Shown: in pieces, positions 25,517 to 34,349 of the stretch
Layout: each line of letters begins with the position of its first letter
Numbering within the stretch: the first letter of the stretch is position 1
Assembly (NCBI GenBank): GCA_947383645.1
Contig: CANDEH010000004.1
Location: 1 to 64,000, forward strand
Source of the DNA: an uncultured Clostridia bacterium
GTDB lineage: Bacteria > Bacillota > Clostridia > Oscillospirales > Oscillospiraceae
Reading direction: 5' to 3'
DNA length: 64,000 nucleotides
Notes under the pieces: generated by a model
The model's database searches: none
Told to the model about the DNA's origin: nothing
What the model saw: only the letters and a program-made list of their open reading frames with translations
Translations under genes and position numbers: made by a program

Positions 25517-26221
25517 TCAGTCCTGGAGAGCGAAATCCTTCCGCAGTCGATCCAGGGCCCGGCGCTCCAGACGGGACACCTGTACCTGGGAGACCGACAG
25601 AATCCGGGCGGTCTGGGCCTGTGTCAGACCCTTGAAGAACCGGAGGAGAATCGTCTTCTTCTCGCTCTCTGGCAGGGTGTCGATGGCGCTGCGCAGGGCG
25701 ATCTTCTCCACCATGGCCTCCTCGCTCTCACCGCTGTGGAGGGTGGACTCCAGCGTCAGCCCATCCCCCAGCTCCTGCTGCAAGCTCTCCGGCGGAGCGG
25801 CGGCCAGCTCGGCGGCGGCGATCTCCTCGGCGGTGAGCCCGGTCTCCGCCGCCAGCTCCGACACCGTCGGATCCCGGCACAGCTGGTGGTGCAGCCGCTC
25901 CCGGGCGGCGAAAATGGACAACGCCTGTTCCCGCAGTCCCCGGCCCACCTTTACCGCCCCGTCGTCCCGGAGGTAGCGGCGGATCTCCCCGGCGATCTTG
26001 GGCACGGCGTAGGTGGAGAACTGGGTGCCATAGTCCGGGTCGAACCCCCGAATGGCCTTTAGAAAGCCCATGCAGCCCAGCTGGTACAGGTCCTCCGGCT
26101 CCGCCCCCCGGCCGTAGTAGCGGCGGACAATACTCCAGATCAGCCCCGCGTTCTCCCGGACCAGCTGATCGCACGCCTCCTGATCCCCCTGCTGAGCGGC
26201 GGCGATGCGCTCCAGATTCAT
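25517..26221 (-). CDS. sigF: RNA polymerase sporulation sigma factor SigF
   Basis: 234 residues. First forespore-specific sigma factor. Region 2 is seen in GAEPEDLYQLGCMGFLKAI and YGTQFSTYAVPKIAGEIRRY; region 3 in RDPTVSELAAETGLTAEEI; region 4 in TLPESEKKTILLRFFKGLTQ and VSQVQVSRLERRALDRLR. The start overlaps the spoIIAB stop (ATGA), and the operon order AA-AB-sigF identifies it as SigF rather than the similar SigG. Confidence 0.95.
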   Translation of the reverse strand: MNLERIAAAQQGDQEACDQLVRENAGLIWSIVRRYYGRGAEPEDLYQLGCMGFLKAIRGFDPDYGTQFSTYAVPKIAGEIRRYLRDDGAVKVGRGLREQALSIFAARERLHHQLCRDPTVSELAAETGLTAEEIAAAELAAAPPESLQQELGDGLTLESTLHSGESEEAMVEKIALRSAIDTLPESEKKTILLRFFKGLTQAQTARILSVSQVQVSRLERRALDRLRKDFALQD

Positions 26222-26658
26222 CGCCCGCCGAGGCGCTGGACGATCCGGCGGCGCATGACCACCTTGGTTCCCTGCCCCTCCCTGGAGGTCACCCGCAGCG
26301 TGTCCATAAAGCTCTCCATAATGGTGAACCCCATGCCGCTGCGCTCCTCGCCGCCGGTGGTGTAGAGGGGCTCCCGGGCCTTAGCCACGTCGGGGATGCC
26401 CCGGCCCCAGTCCCGGACGGTGACCTCCAGCACGCCGCCCTCCAGAATCCGGGCCTTTACCACGATTTTGCCCAATGTGTCCGGGTAGGCGTGGACAATG
26501 GCGTTGGTTACCGCCTCGCTGACGGCGGTTTTGATATCCCCGATCTCCTCCAGGGTGGGGTCCAGCTGGGCGGCGAAGGCGGCTACGGCCATCCGGGCAA
26601 AGCCCTCGTTGACGCTGCGGCTGGGAAATTCCAGGTGTATGTAGTTCTCTGCTCTCAT
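26218..26658 (-). CDS. spoIIAB: Anti-sigma-F factor SpoIIAB
   Basis: 146 residues. GHKL-fold kinase that holds SigF inactive and phosphorylates SpoIIAA. N-box in VSEAVTNAIVHAYPD, G1 box in VRDWGRGIPD, G2 box in SGMGFTIMESFMD. The start lies 10 bp after the spoIIAA stop, and its stop overlaps the sigF ATG. Confidence 0.95.
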   Translation of the reverse strand: MRAENYIHLEFPSRSVNEGFARMAVAAFAAQLDPTLEEIGDIKTAVSEAVTNAIVHAYPDTLGKIVVKARILEGGVLEVTVRDWGRGIPDVAKAREPLYTTGGEERSGMGFTIMESFMDTLRVTSREGQGTKVVMRRRIVQRLGGR

Positions 26659-26668
26659 ACGTATCCTC

Positions 26669-26974
26669 CTAAATCAGCTTCACATAGCGCCCCAGCCCCG
26701 CGGTCTCCAGGACCTTGGCCGCCTGCTTGGGGATATTCACCACGATCAGGTTGCCCCCCAGAGCCTCCATCCGCCGCTTGGCCCGCAGGATTACGGCGAT
26801 GCCGGAGCTGTCCATGAAGGTCAGTTCCCTGAGATCCAGCACGGTTTTTCGCGGCAGCTCCTGTTCCATCAGGCGGTCCATCTGCTCCATGAGCCCCCGG
26901 GCGCCGTGGTGGTCCAACTCTCCGCCGAGGGAGACCGTCAGCGTGCGGTCCGCCGCTGTTGTCTTGATGTCCAT
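26669..26974 (-). CDS. spoIIAA: Anti-anti-sigma factor SpoIIAA
   Basis: 101 residues, STAS domain. Dephosphorylated SpoIIAA frees SigF from SpoIIAB after septation. The regulated serine lies in TFMDSSGIAVILRAKRRM, and the C-terminal VNIPKQAAKVLETAGL is typical. The start at ATG 26974 (MDIKTTAADRT) has GAAAGG upstream; the open frame continues to 27109, but those residues do not fit the family. Confidence 0.94.
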   Translation of the reverse strand: MDIKTTAADRTLTVSLGGELDHHGARGLMEQMDRLMEQELPRKTVLDLRELTFMDSSGIAVILRAKRRMEALGGNLIVVNIPKQAAKVLETAGLGRYVKLI

Positions 26975-27300
26975 CCAGTCACGACCTTTCTTTTGAGGTG
27001 CAATGCCTCGCTTTAAGGGAAGTATAGCTTGTCCGGCAGGAAAATTTATGTCGAAATTGGGCGATAAGCCGGTTTTTTCTCTGGAAGGGAGCGGGAAGGA
27101 CGTGGACATACCGTTGATGCGCCTGCAATCCGGGAAAAGGGGGCGGGAAACCGGGTCTTAACGAGGCGGAGGACAGGTGCAGGCCGACACCCGACAAGGG
27201 CTCCGACAAAGTTGCAGCCTGATTTTTTGTCGGATTTTGTTGCTTTTCAAGTTATTCGACTATGCAGCGCAGTGCACCGGTTTTTGCCGCTGCGGCGGCG

Positions 27301-27327
27301 CAAAAAAGGGGCTGCTTTCGCAGCCCC
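27301..27327 (-). terminator. Terminator of the threonine aldolase gene
   Basis: On the minus strand GGGGCTGC-GAAA-GCAGCCCC is followed by TTTTTTG. GAAA is a stable tetraloop. Confidence 0.92.
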
Positions 27328-27335
27328 GAGCATAT

Positions 27336-28358
27336 TTAAAGGTTTCTTAAAATTTCAAGCAGCTGCTCCACTTCCTCGGGTCTGGTGGCCCAGGATGTGA
27401 CAAATCGAATGCAGACCCGGTTGTTGTTCATCGGCTCAATAATCTCAAAGTCGCACTGCTCCCGCAGCTTTGCCGCGTCGCTGGCGGCAAGAATGGGGAA
27501 AATCTGGTTGGTGGTGGAATCTGACAGCACGGAGATGCCCAAGTCGGCCAGACCCTGGCGGAGGCGGTCCGCCATCATATTGGCGTGGCGGGCCAGGCGC
27601 AGGTACAGACCGTCCCGCAGCACCGCCTCGAACTGTACGCCTAAGAGCCGGCCCTTGGCCAGCACCGCGCCCTGCTGCTTCATTACATAGCGGAAGCCCT
27701 CCTGCAAAGCCGGATTCACCACGACCAGCGCCTCACCGAAGAGAAGGCCGTTCTTGGTGCCGCCAATGGTAAAGGCGTCACAATACCGGGCGTAATCCGG
27801 AAAGGACAGATCTGCGCCCACCGCGGTGATGGCGGAGCCCAGACGAGCGCCGTCACAGTAGAGGAGCAGGTCGCGCTCGTCACAGAGATTGTGGAGGGTC
27901 TCCAGCTCCGCCCTGCTGTAGACCGTGCCCAGCTCCGTGGCGTTGGAGAGGAACACCAGGCGGGGTACCACCGTCTGCTCGGAGTTGTTCTTGTCCAAAA
28001 CCTGCTCGATCATGTCGGCGGTGAGCTTGCCGTCGGGACAGGGGCAGGGGAGAATCTTGTGTCCGTTGTGCTCGATAGCCCCCGCTTCATGGACATTGAT
28101 ATGGCCGCAGTCCGGGGCGATTACCGCCTCATAGGGGCGCAGGAAGGCCCCGATGGCCGTCTTGTTTACCTGCGTGCCCCCGGGGAGAAAGTGCACGCCG
28201 GCTTCCGGGGCGCAGCAGAGCTCCCGGATGCGCTCCGCCGCCCGACGGCAGTAGTCGTCGTGACCGTAACCGGGAGTCCTCTCCAGATTGGTGTCACACA
28301 GCGCCGACAGGATCTCCGGATGGGCGCCCTCACTGTAATCGTTGCGGAAATAAAGCAT
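27336..28358 (-). CDS. ltaA: Low-specificity L-threonine aldolase family protein
   Basis: 340 residues. PLP enzyme that splits threonine to glycine and acetaldehyde, or a related beta-eliminating lyase. RNDYSEGAHPEIL and TPGYGHDDYC at the start, GGTQVNKTAIGAFLRPYEAV, HINVHEAGAIEHNGHKI, the Asp of LLYCDGARLGSA, and the PLP Lys in TIGGTKNGLLFGEA. The start at 28358 has GGGAGG upstream; upstream in-frame codons to 28481 do not fit. It stands alone with its own terminator. Confidence 0.9.
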   Translation of the reverse strand: MLYFRNDYSEGAHPEILSALCDTNLERTPGYGHDDYCRRAAERIRELCCAPEAGVHFLPGGTQVNKTAIGAFLRPYEAVIAPDCGHINVHEAGAIEHNGHKILPCPCPDGKLTADMIEQVLDKNNSEQTVVPRLVFLSNATELGTVYSRAELETLHNLCDERDLLLYCDGARLGSAITAVGADLSFPDYARYCDAFTIGGTKNGLLFGEALVVVNPALQEGFRYVMKQQGAVLAKGRLLGVQFEAVLRDGLYLRLARHANMMADRLRQGLADLGISVLSDSTTNQIFPILAASDAAKLREQCDFEIIEPMNNNRVCIRFVTSWATRPEEVEQLLEILRNL

Positions 28359-28425
28359 ACTGTTCCTCCCTAATCCGCGCCCCGGTGGAGGGGCGGTTTG
28401 TATATGGAATCTGCCGCAGAACCGC

Positions 28426-29751
28426 TCAGAGCTGGCTGTGCAGCTCCTTTTTGGCCTTCTCCGCCCGGAGGGCCGCGCCAATGGGGCCGATGCTGGCGAC
28501 GATGCCTAGGAACAATCCGATGACCAGGTCATACACGAAGTCGGGCCACAGATCCAGCGTGTCCATCATGGCGCCGAAGTTCTGGAGAATGTAGCCAATG
28601 GAGGCCCGCCCCGGGTTGCTCTCGTTTACTGCGGCGGCAATGACCCAGGAGATTGCCACGCAGTTGGAGAGGACGATAATCAGAACGGCCACTAGGGTGC
28701 TGAGGACGATACCGGTGCGGCCCAGGCCGCCGGCCAGCTTCTCATAGAACTTCATGGCTAAAAACACCGCCAGATAGCCGGCCAGGCCCGCGATGTACCC
28801 CGCCCGGTAGAGGACCACCCACAGGATACCGCCGATCACCGCCCCGACCATGGCCCCCAAGAGGCCCAGGCCGTGGTTGACAGGGGCGGCCACCTCTCCC
28901 GCCGCCGGGGCAGAGGGCTGGTCGCTGATTACCTTGTTAATCATGTCGGGGAGCCGCCCGCCGAAGGGGTCCGCCTGCGCGGAACCCTCCGTGCCGGGGG
29001 CGTAGGTGCTCACCGGACCGCCGGCGGCGGAGTAGGAGGCGTTCAGGGGGCTGTCCGACAGGGGGACGGTAACGCCGCTGCCGTCGCTGGAGAGGACCCG
29101 GCCTTCGCAGGAGACGGCGGTCTCCGGGGCCTCCGGATTTCTGCGGAAGGCCAGAAAGAACAACAGCAGGGAGGCTGCGCCGAATACCACCGTGAGAACC
29201 GTGAGGATCACGCCGTCATTGGCCCCCTCGGGCTGGTAGGTGGCGTCCAGGTAGTAGTCGCCCACATAGTCGGAGAAGTTATCGGCGTTGAGAAAGTCTT
29301 CGTCGAAAAAGTAGTTGAAATATTCGATGGCCATATTTCGGAGGTCGCCGTCGATCTCCACCGGGTAACCATAGAGAGCTGTGTAGCCGGGAGAGGCGTC
29401 CCAGTCCTCGTCGGAAAAGGTGAAATCGTAGACAGCCCTGCAATCCTCAAACTGCTCGTTGGACATGCAGACAATGAAGGGGAAGAGGCCGTACTCGTTG
29501 TTGTCGATGGCGAAGTAGCAGCCGTGGTTCTCCCCTAAAGTAAACGTGGCGAAGGAGTCGGAGAGCAGGTTAAAGCCCAGAACCTGCCGCTGCCCGGCGC
29601 CGTCATAGGGGTCGAAGTAGGGAACGTCGTCATCGGAGTGGGAGGCGAGGGCCTCTGCGGCATCAAAGCCCATCATGCAGGCTATAGCCAGCAGAATGAC
29701 AGCTAAAACGCCAAACAGGATACGCACCCCTCTGGAGATCGGTTTTTTCAT
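28426..29751 (-). CDS. Multi-pass membrane protein of unknown function
   Basis: 441 residues from ATG 29751 behind AAAGGAGG. One N-terminal helix (ILFGVLAVILLAIACMMGF), an acidic extracytoplasmic domain of ~150 residues rich in Asp, Tyr and Phe, a second helix (ILTVLTVVFGAASLLLFFLA), a Ser/Pro/Gly-rich cytoplasmic linker, and four closely packed C-terminal helices starting near GLGLLGAMVGAVIGG. The build suggests a sensor-like or YIP1-like membrane protein; I recognise no named family. The stop lies 68 bp upstream of the ltaA start on the same strand. Confidence 0.65.
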   Translation of the reverse strand: MKKPISRGVRILFGVLAVILLAIACMMGFDAAEALASHSDDDVPYFDPYDGAGQRQVLGFNLLSDSFATFTLGENHGCYFAIDNNEYGLFPFIVCMSNEQFEDCRAVYDFTFSDEDWDASPGYTALYGYPVEIDGDLRNMAIEYFNYFFDEDFLNADNFSDYVGDYYLDATYQPEGANDGVILTVLTVVFGAASLLLFFLAFRRNPEAPETAVSCEGRVLSSDGSGVTVPLSDSPLNASYSAAGGPVSTYAPGTEGSAQADPFGGRLPDMINKVISDQPSAPAAGEVAAPVNHGLGLLGAMVGAVIGGILWVVLYRAGYIAGLAGYLAVFLAMKFYEKLAGGLGRTGIVLSTLVAVLIIVLSNCVAISWVIAAAVNESNPGRASIGYILQNFGAMMDTLDLWPDFVYDLVIGLFLGIVASIGPIGAALRAEKAKKELHSQL

Positions 29752-29927
29752 GGTCGGGCTCCTCCTTTGGTTTCGGTGGGCGGCAGGGAGGTCCACCGGA
29801 TAACACACCATCAATGTAGCATATGGGAGAAAAAAAGTAAAGTAAGCGCCGTGAATTTCCCGGGAAAGAATTTGACCGGGAAGCCGGATTCTGAACTCCG
29901 GACGCTGCCGCAAATTCCAATTCAACC

Positions 29928-29956
29928 TTGACCGGCAGGGCGAAATGGCTTACAAT
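29928..29956 (+). promoter_or_regulatory. Probable sigma-A promoter of pcrA
   Basis: TTGACC at 29928-29933, a 17-bp spacer, and TACAAT at 29951-29956, about 70 bp before the gene start. Confidence 0.7.
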
Positions 29957-30025
29957 AGGGCGGATAAGCGTGAATGCGGGCGGCTGGAACCGCCTGCTTT
30001 TCAGGAGACACAGAAGGAGAAAACC

Positions 30026-32473
30026 ATGACGACAGATTTTGTCCGGCGGTACGCCGCCGCCCGGCGCGCTGTGATTGAGCAGCGCTACCGGTACTTGAAT
30101 CCTCAGCAGCGCCAGGCGGTGCTGACCACCCAGGGGCCGCTGCTGCTGCTGGCCGGGGCGGGCAGCGGCAAGACCACGGTGCTCATCAACCGGGTGGACA
30201 ACCTCCTGACCTTCGGCCGGGGCAGCGACAGCGACTTTGTTCCCGACTGGGCGGGGGAGGAGGACCTCCAGTTTTTGGAGACCTTCCCCCACGCCCCCTC
30301 CCCGGAGGACTGGCAGCGGGCGGTGCGGCTCTGCACGGTGGAAGCGCCCCGCCCCTGGGAGATCATCGCCATCACCTTCACCAACAAGGCCGCCGGGGAG
30401 CTGAAGGAGCGCCTGGGCCGCACCTGCGGCGCCGCCGCCAGCGACATCTGGGCCGCCACCTTCCACTCCGCCTGCGTGCGGATTCTCCGCCGGAACATGG
30501 AGGACCTGGGGGAGGGGTTCAGCAACGCCTTCACCATCTACGACACCGACGACAGCCGCCGTGTGGTGAAGGACGTGCTGAAGGACCTCAATCTGGAGGA
30601 GAAGGAGTTTCCTCCGCGCACCGTGCTCTCCATCATCAGCGCCAGCAAGGATTTAGGCGAGTCCATTGACGACTTTGCCAGGCGGGTGAACGCCTCCGAT
30701 GACTGGCGCATGGCCCGGATCGTCAAAATTTACACCGCCTACGACCAGCGCCTCCGCTCCGCCAACGCCCTGGACTTTGACGATCTGATCCTCCACACCG
30801 TCCACCTGCTCCAGCGCAACGGGACAGTGCGGGAGTACTATCAGAAGAAGTTCCGCTACGTGCTCATCGACGAGTACCAGGACACCAACCACCTCCAGTA
30901 CCTCCTCTCCAGCCTCCTGGCCGGGGAGCGGGGGAACCTCTGCGTGGTGGGGGATGACGACCAGAGCATCTACCGCTTCCGGGGGGCCAACATTGAGAAT
31001 ATCCTCAGCTTCGAGAGCCAGTACAGGAACGCCCGGACCATCCGCCTGGAGCAGAACTACCGCTCCACCCAGAACATTCTGGACGCGGCCAACGCCGTCA
31101 TCAAAAATAACGCCGGCCGGAAGGGCAAGACCCTCTGGACGGAGAACGGAACCGGGGAGCGGGTGCAGATCAAGACCGTGTTCAGTGAGAGCGACGAGGC
31201 CAACTTCATCGCATCCTCCCTCATGACCGACTACACCCGGGGGGGAAACTGGCGGGACAGCGCCATCCTCTACCGGATGAACGCCCAGTCCAACGCCATC
31301 GAGATGGCCCTCCGGCGCAACGGCATCCCCTACAAGGTGGTGGGGGGCGTAAAGTTCTTCGACCGGGCCGAGGTGAAGGACATGCTCTCCTACCTCTGCC
31401 TCATCGCCAACAGCGCCGACGACCTGCGCCTCCAGCGGGTGATTAACGCCCCCGCCCGGGGTATCGGGAATACCACCGTGGAGCGGGTCCGCCAGCTGGC
31501 CGCAGAGCAGGGCCTGCCCATGTACGACATCCTCCAGGACGCGGAGGGCTACGCCGACCTCCGCCGCTCAGCGGGGAAGCTGCGCCAGTTCGTGCGGATG
31601 ATCGAGAGCCTCACGGACCTCTCCGAGGAGATGCCCCTGCCGGAATTCTACGACTTGGTCTGCGAGCGGTCCGGCTACACCGCCGCCCTCCAGGCCAAGG
31701 GCGACATGGAGAGCCGGGGCCGCCTGGAGAACATCCAGGAGCTGCGATCCAGCATCGTCAGCTTCCTGGAGAGCGAGCCGGAGGACGACTCCCTGGCCGG
31801 CTTTCTGGACACCGTGGCCCTCTACACCGATCTGGACAGCACCGCCGACAGCGACAACGCCGTGACCCTTATGACTATGCACAGCGCCAAGGGACTGGAG
31901 TTCCCCAACGTCTATGTGGCGGGCATGGAGGAGGGCGTCTTCCCGGGCAGCCGGGCCATCGGCGAGAGCGAGGAGATGGAGGAGGAACGGCGGCTGTGCT
32001 ACGTGGCCATGACCCGGGCCAAGGAGCGGTTGGTGATGACCACCGCCCGCCAGAGAATGCTCTACGGCCGCACCACCAGCAACATGCCCTCCCGCTTCCT
32101 GGAGGAGGTCCCCGCCGCCAACAGCGAGTGGCAGGGCAGGCAGCAGGGGAGGGGGATGGGTTCCTTCTCCGACCGTGAGACCGGGGAGACCGGCGGCTAC
32201 GCCCGGTCCGCTCCCACCCGCCGCGACAGCCGCGCCCCCGCCCCCGACCGGGGCTACAGCGCCCCCCGCGCCTCCACAGCGGCCTCGCCTACGGCGGACC
32301 TGCTCCCCATCGCCCAGGGCGACGCCGTACAGCACAAGACCTTCGGCAAGGGCTTGGTCCTCTCCATCCGCAAAATGGGCAACGACGCCCTCATCGAGGT
32401 GGCCTTCGACGAGGTAGGCACGAAGAAGCTGATGCTGCGGGCGGCGGGACCGCATATGACGAAGACTTCTTAA
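30026..32473 (+). CDS. pcrA: UvrD/PcrA family ATP-dependent DNA helicase
   Basis: 815 residues. 3'-5' SF1A helicase for repair and replication restart. Motifs: Walker A GAGSGKTTVLINRV, TFTNKAAGELKERL, DEYQDTNHLQ (II), GDDDQSIYRFRGANI (III), LEQNYRSTQNIL (IV), TLMTMHSAKGLEFPNVYV (V) and EERRLCYVAMTRAKERL (VI). After a Pro/Ser/Arg-rich linker the C-terminal Tudor-like domain is present (GDAVQHKTFGKGLVLSI). A ~55-residue insert between motifs I and Ia (FGRGSDSDFVPDWAGEEDLQ) is longer than in B. subtilis PcrA. ATG 30026 follows AAGGAG. Confidence 0.93.
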   Translation: MTTDFVRRYAAARRAVIEQRYRYLNPQQRQAVLTTQGPLLLLAGAGSGKTTVLINRVDNLLTFGRGSDSDFVPDWAGEEDLQFLETFPHAPSPEDWQRAVRLCTVEAPRPWEIIAITFTNKAAGELKERLGRTCGAAASDIWAATFHSACVRILRRNMEDLGEGFSNAFTIYDTDDSRRVVKDVLKDLNLEEKEFPPRTVLSIISASKDLGESIDDFARRVNASDDWRMARIVKIYTAYDQRLRSANALDFDDLILHTVHLLQRNGTVREYYQKKFRYVLIDEYQDTNHLQYLLSSLLAGERGNLCVVGDDDQSIYRFRGANIENILSFESQYRNARTIRLEQNYRSTQNILDAANAVIKNNAGRKGKTLWTENGTGERVQIKTVFSESDEANFIASSLMTDYTRGGNWRDSAILYRMNAQSNAIEMALRRNGIPYKVVGGVKFFDRAEVKDMLSYLCLIANSADDLRLQRVINAPARGIGNTTVERVRQLAAEQGLPMYDILQDAEGYADLRRSAGKLRQFVRMIESLTDLSEEMPLPEFYDLVCERSGYTAALQAKGDMESRGRLENIQELRSSIVSFLESEPEDDSLAGFLDTVALYTDLDSTADSDNAVTLMTMHSAKGLEFPNVYVAGMEEGVFPGSRAIGESEEMEEERRLCYVAMTRAKERLVMTTARQRMLYGRTTSNMPSRFLEEVPAANSEWQGRQQGRGMGSFSDRETGETGGYARSAPTRRDSRAPAPDRGYSAPRASTAASPTADLLPIAQGDAVQHKTFGKGLVLSIRKMGNDALIEVAFDEVGTKKLMLRAAGPHMTKTS

Positions 32474-32476
32474 AGA

Positions 32477-32701
32477 TAGGAGATATGAGATAGGAGATAG
32501 GAGTTAATGTGTCGCCTGCGGCGACGAATTTGAATTTTTAAAGTGGAGAGAATGGAGTGTGAGTTTCGGTAAGAGAGCAAGAGTTCTCTTCCTGTCGGAA
32601 CAATCAAATCATCCGGCGAAGCCGGTTACCTTCACTCCTATCTCCTATCTCCTATCTCCTATCTCCTATCTCCTATCTCCTATCTCCTAACTCCTATCTC
32701 A
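32477..32701. repeat. Inverted heptamer arrays around a ~130-bp core
   Basis: Left array 32477-32508 is four to five copies of GATAGGA (one variant each of GATATGA and GTTAATG). Right array 32634-32700 is nine tandem copies of the complementary CTCCTAT type unit (TCTCCTA/ACTCCTA). The core contains TGTCGCC-TGC-GGCGACG, AAGAGAG...TTCTCTT and TCCGGCGAAGCCGG hairpins. No coding sequence is seen. The two arrays are in opposite orientation, as in the AATTAGG arrays elsewhere. Confidence 0.85.
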
Positions 32702-32720
32702 AGAAACCGGAGGTTTTAAT

Positions 32721-33605
32721 ATGTACGAACTCTGCCAGGTAGCCGCCAACAGCTACTACATCGACTGCCCCGCCAAGATGGGGCTCTACCGCTTTTCCGA
32801 CAGTGAGGTGTGCCTGATTGACAGCGGCAATGACAAGGAGGCCGGGAAGAAGGTCAGGAAGATTCTGGACGCCAACGGATGGAAGCTGCGCGCCATTGTC
32901 AACACCCACTCCAATGCCGACCATACCGGGGGAAACCGGTACCTCCAGCAGCAGACCGGCTGCGCCGTCTACGCCGCAGGCATTGAGGCTGCCTTTGTCG
33001 CCGACCCCATCTTAGAGCCCGCCTTTCTCTACGGCGGCTACCCCTGCGCTGACCTGCGCCACAAGTTTTTGATGGCACAGAGCTGTGAGGTGCGGCCTGT
33101 GACGGATCCCGGATTTCCCGGGGAGTTGGAGATCGTCCCTCTGCCGGGGCACTTTTTCCATCAGATCGGCCTGCGGACACCGGACGGCGTGGTGTATCTG
33201 GCCGACTGCCTTTGCAGCGCGGAGACGCTCGCGAAATACCAGCTTACCTTTCTCTACGACATTGCGGCGCAGCTCGCCACGCTGGACAAGGTGGAGGCCA
33301 TGGAGGCCCGGTGCTTTGTCCCGGCCCACGCCCCCGCGGGCCCCTCGGTGAAGGAGCTTGCAGCGCTGAACCGCCAAAAGATCCACGAGATGCTGGCGCT
33401 GATCCAGAGCCTCTGCTGGGGCGGGAACACCTTCGAGGACATCCTTCAGGAGCTGTTTACCCGCCTGGGCCTGCGGATGAACTTCGAGCAGTACGTCCTG
33501 GTGGGGAGTACCGTCCGATCCTACCTGAGCTATCTCCGGGATGCCGGAAAGATTGAGCCGTCCTTTGAAAACAACCGCCTGGTTTGGTCGGCGCCGGAGG
33601 GCTGA
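32721..33605 (+). CDS. MBL-fold metallohydrolase
   Basis: 294 residues. Metal site motif in NTHSNADHTGGNRYLQ (HxNADH), a later His in PLPGHFFHQIG, Asp in GVVYLADCLCSAE and His in CFVPAHAPAG. A C-terminal helical extension (MLALIQSLCWGGNTFEDIL, then winged-helix-like TVRSYLSYLRDAGKI) is typical of this clostridial subgroup. The HxNADH form replaces the more common HxHxDH, so one metal ligand differs. Substrate unknown. ATG 32721 follows AACCGGAGG directly after the heptamer array. Confidence 0.85.
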   Translation: MYELCQVAANSYYIDCPAKMGLYRFSDSEVCLIDSGNDKEAGKKVRKILDANGWKLRAIVNTHSNADHTGGNRYLQQQTGCAVYAAGIEAAFVADPILEPAFLYGGYPCADLRHKFLMAQSCEVRPVTDPGFPGELEIVPLPGHFFHQIGLRTPDGVVYLADCLCSAETLAKYQLTFLYDIAAQLATLDKVEAMEARCFVPAHAPAGPSVKELAALNRQKIHEMLALIQSLCWGGNTFEDILQELFTRLGLRMNFEQYVLVGSTVRSYLSYLRDAGKIEPSFENNRLVWSAPEG

Positions 33606-33726
33606 GAGGGATTGTTCTCCACTGCGGCGAAAAATTTTTCAAAAATTGGGGAACCTTTTAGGGAGGATGTGAGTCTAATCCCATAGTCCGTCAGACGGAC
33701 GTTGAAAAAACAAAAAAGGAGACCAA

Positions 33727-34212
33727 TTGGATATGAAGAAATTTCTCTCTCTCGCCCTGGCCCTGACGCTGCTGCTGGCCCTGACCGGCTGCGGAAAAAA
33801 GAGCGCCGAGGCCCCGGACCTGGCCGCCTACTACGCCGACTTCGAGGCGTCCCTGGGCGAGGACAACACACCTATGGTGATGGACCTGAATGACGAGGGC
33901 CTGGCGGACCAGCTCTACCCAGGTCTCTCCGACTACACGCTCAAGCAGAGCGTGCTGAAAATGGCGGCAATTACCTCTGTGGCCTACGAGTTCGCTCTGG
34001 TGGAGTGCGAGAAGGAGGAGGACGCGGAGGCTGTGAAGGGCATCCTCCAGTCCCGCATCGACAATCAGGTCAGCGGCGGCGCCTTCTACCCTGAGACCGT
34101 AGAGGCATGGCAGAAGGCGGAGCTCATCGTGAACGGCAATGTGGTGGCCCTGATTGTAGCCGGTGACAGCCAGGCCGACGCCGTGACAGCGTTCAACGCG
34201 CTCTTTAAGTAA
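33727..34212 (+). CDS. DUF4358 lipoprotein
   Basis: 161 residues (159 if ATG 33733 is used). Lipoprotein signal LALALTLLLALTGC with Cys as lipid anchor. The mature part follows the DUF4358 pattern: YPGLSDYTLKQSVLKMAAIT, LVECEKEEDAEAVKGILQSR, FYPETVEAWQKAELIV and NVVALIVA. AGGAG lies 5 nt before TTG 33727 and 11 nt before ATG 33733. A second DUF4358 lipoprotein closes the same cassette at 36975. Confidence 0.85.
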   Translation: MDMKKFLSLALALTLLLALTGCGKKSAEAPDLAAYYADFEASLGEDNTPMVMDLNDEGLADQLYPGLSDYTLKQSVLKMAAITSVAYEFALVECEKEEDAEAVKGILQSRIDNQVSGGAFYPETVEAWQKAELIVNGNVVALIVAGDSQADAVTAFNALFK

Positions 34213-34231
34213 TCAACGGCATCTATATCAA

Positions 34232-34330
34232 TGAGGAATTAGGAGTTAGGAATTAGGAATTGTCTCCCATTGACGGCCAGTTTCATAATACCTAAATAGT
34301 CCTAATTCCTCATTCCTAATGCCTAATTCG
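34232..34330. repeat. Inverted heptamer array ahead of the MBOAT gene
   Basis: Left arm is AATTAGGAGTTAGGAATTAGG and right arm, from about 34301, CCTAATTCCTCATTCCTAAT; about 45 bases lie between. It sits between the first DUF4358 gene and the MBOAT gene and could form a long hairpin in the transcript. Confidence 0.85.
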
Positions 34331-34349
34331 GAGAGAGAGGAGGGGGCGC

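Noticed and set aside
32634..32700. Possible CRISPR-like array
   Set aside because: The repeat unit is only 7 bp and there are no spacers; it is a tandem heptamer array.
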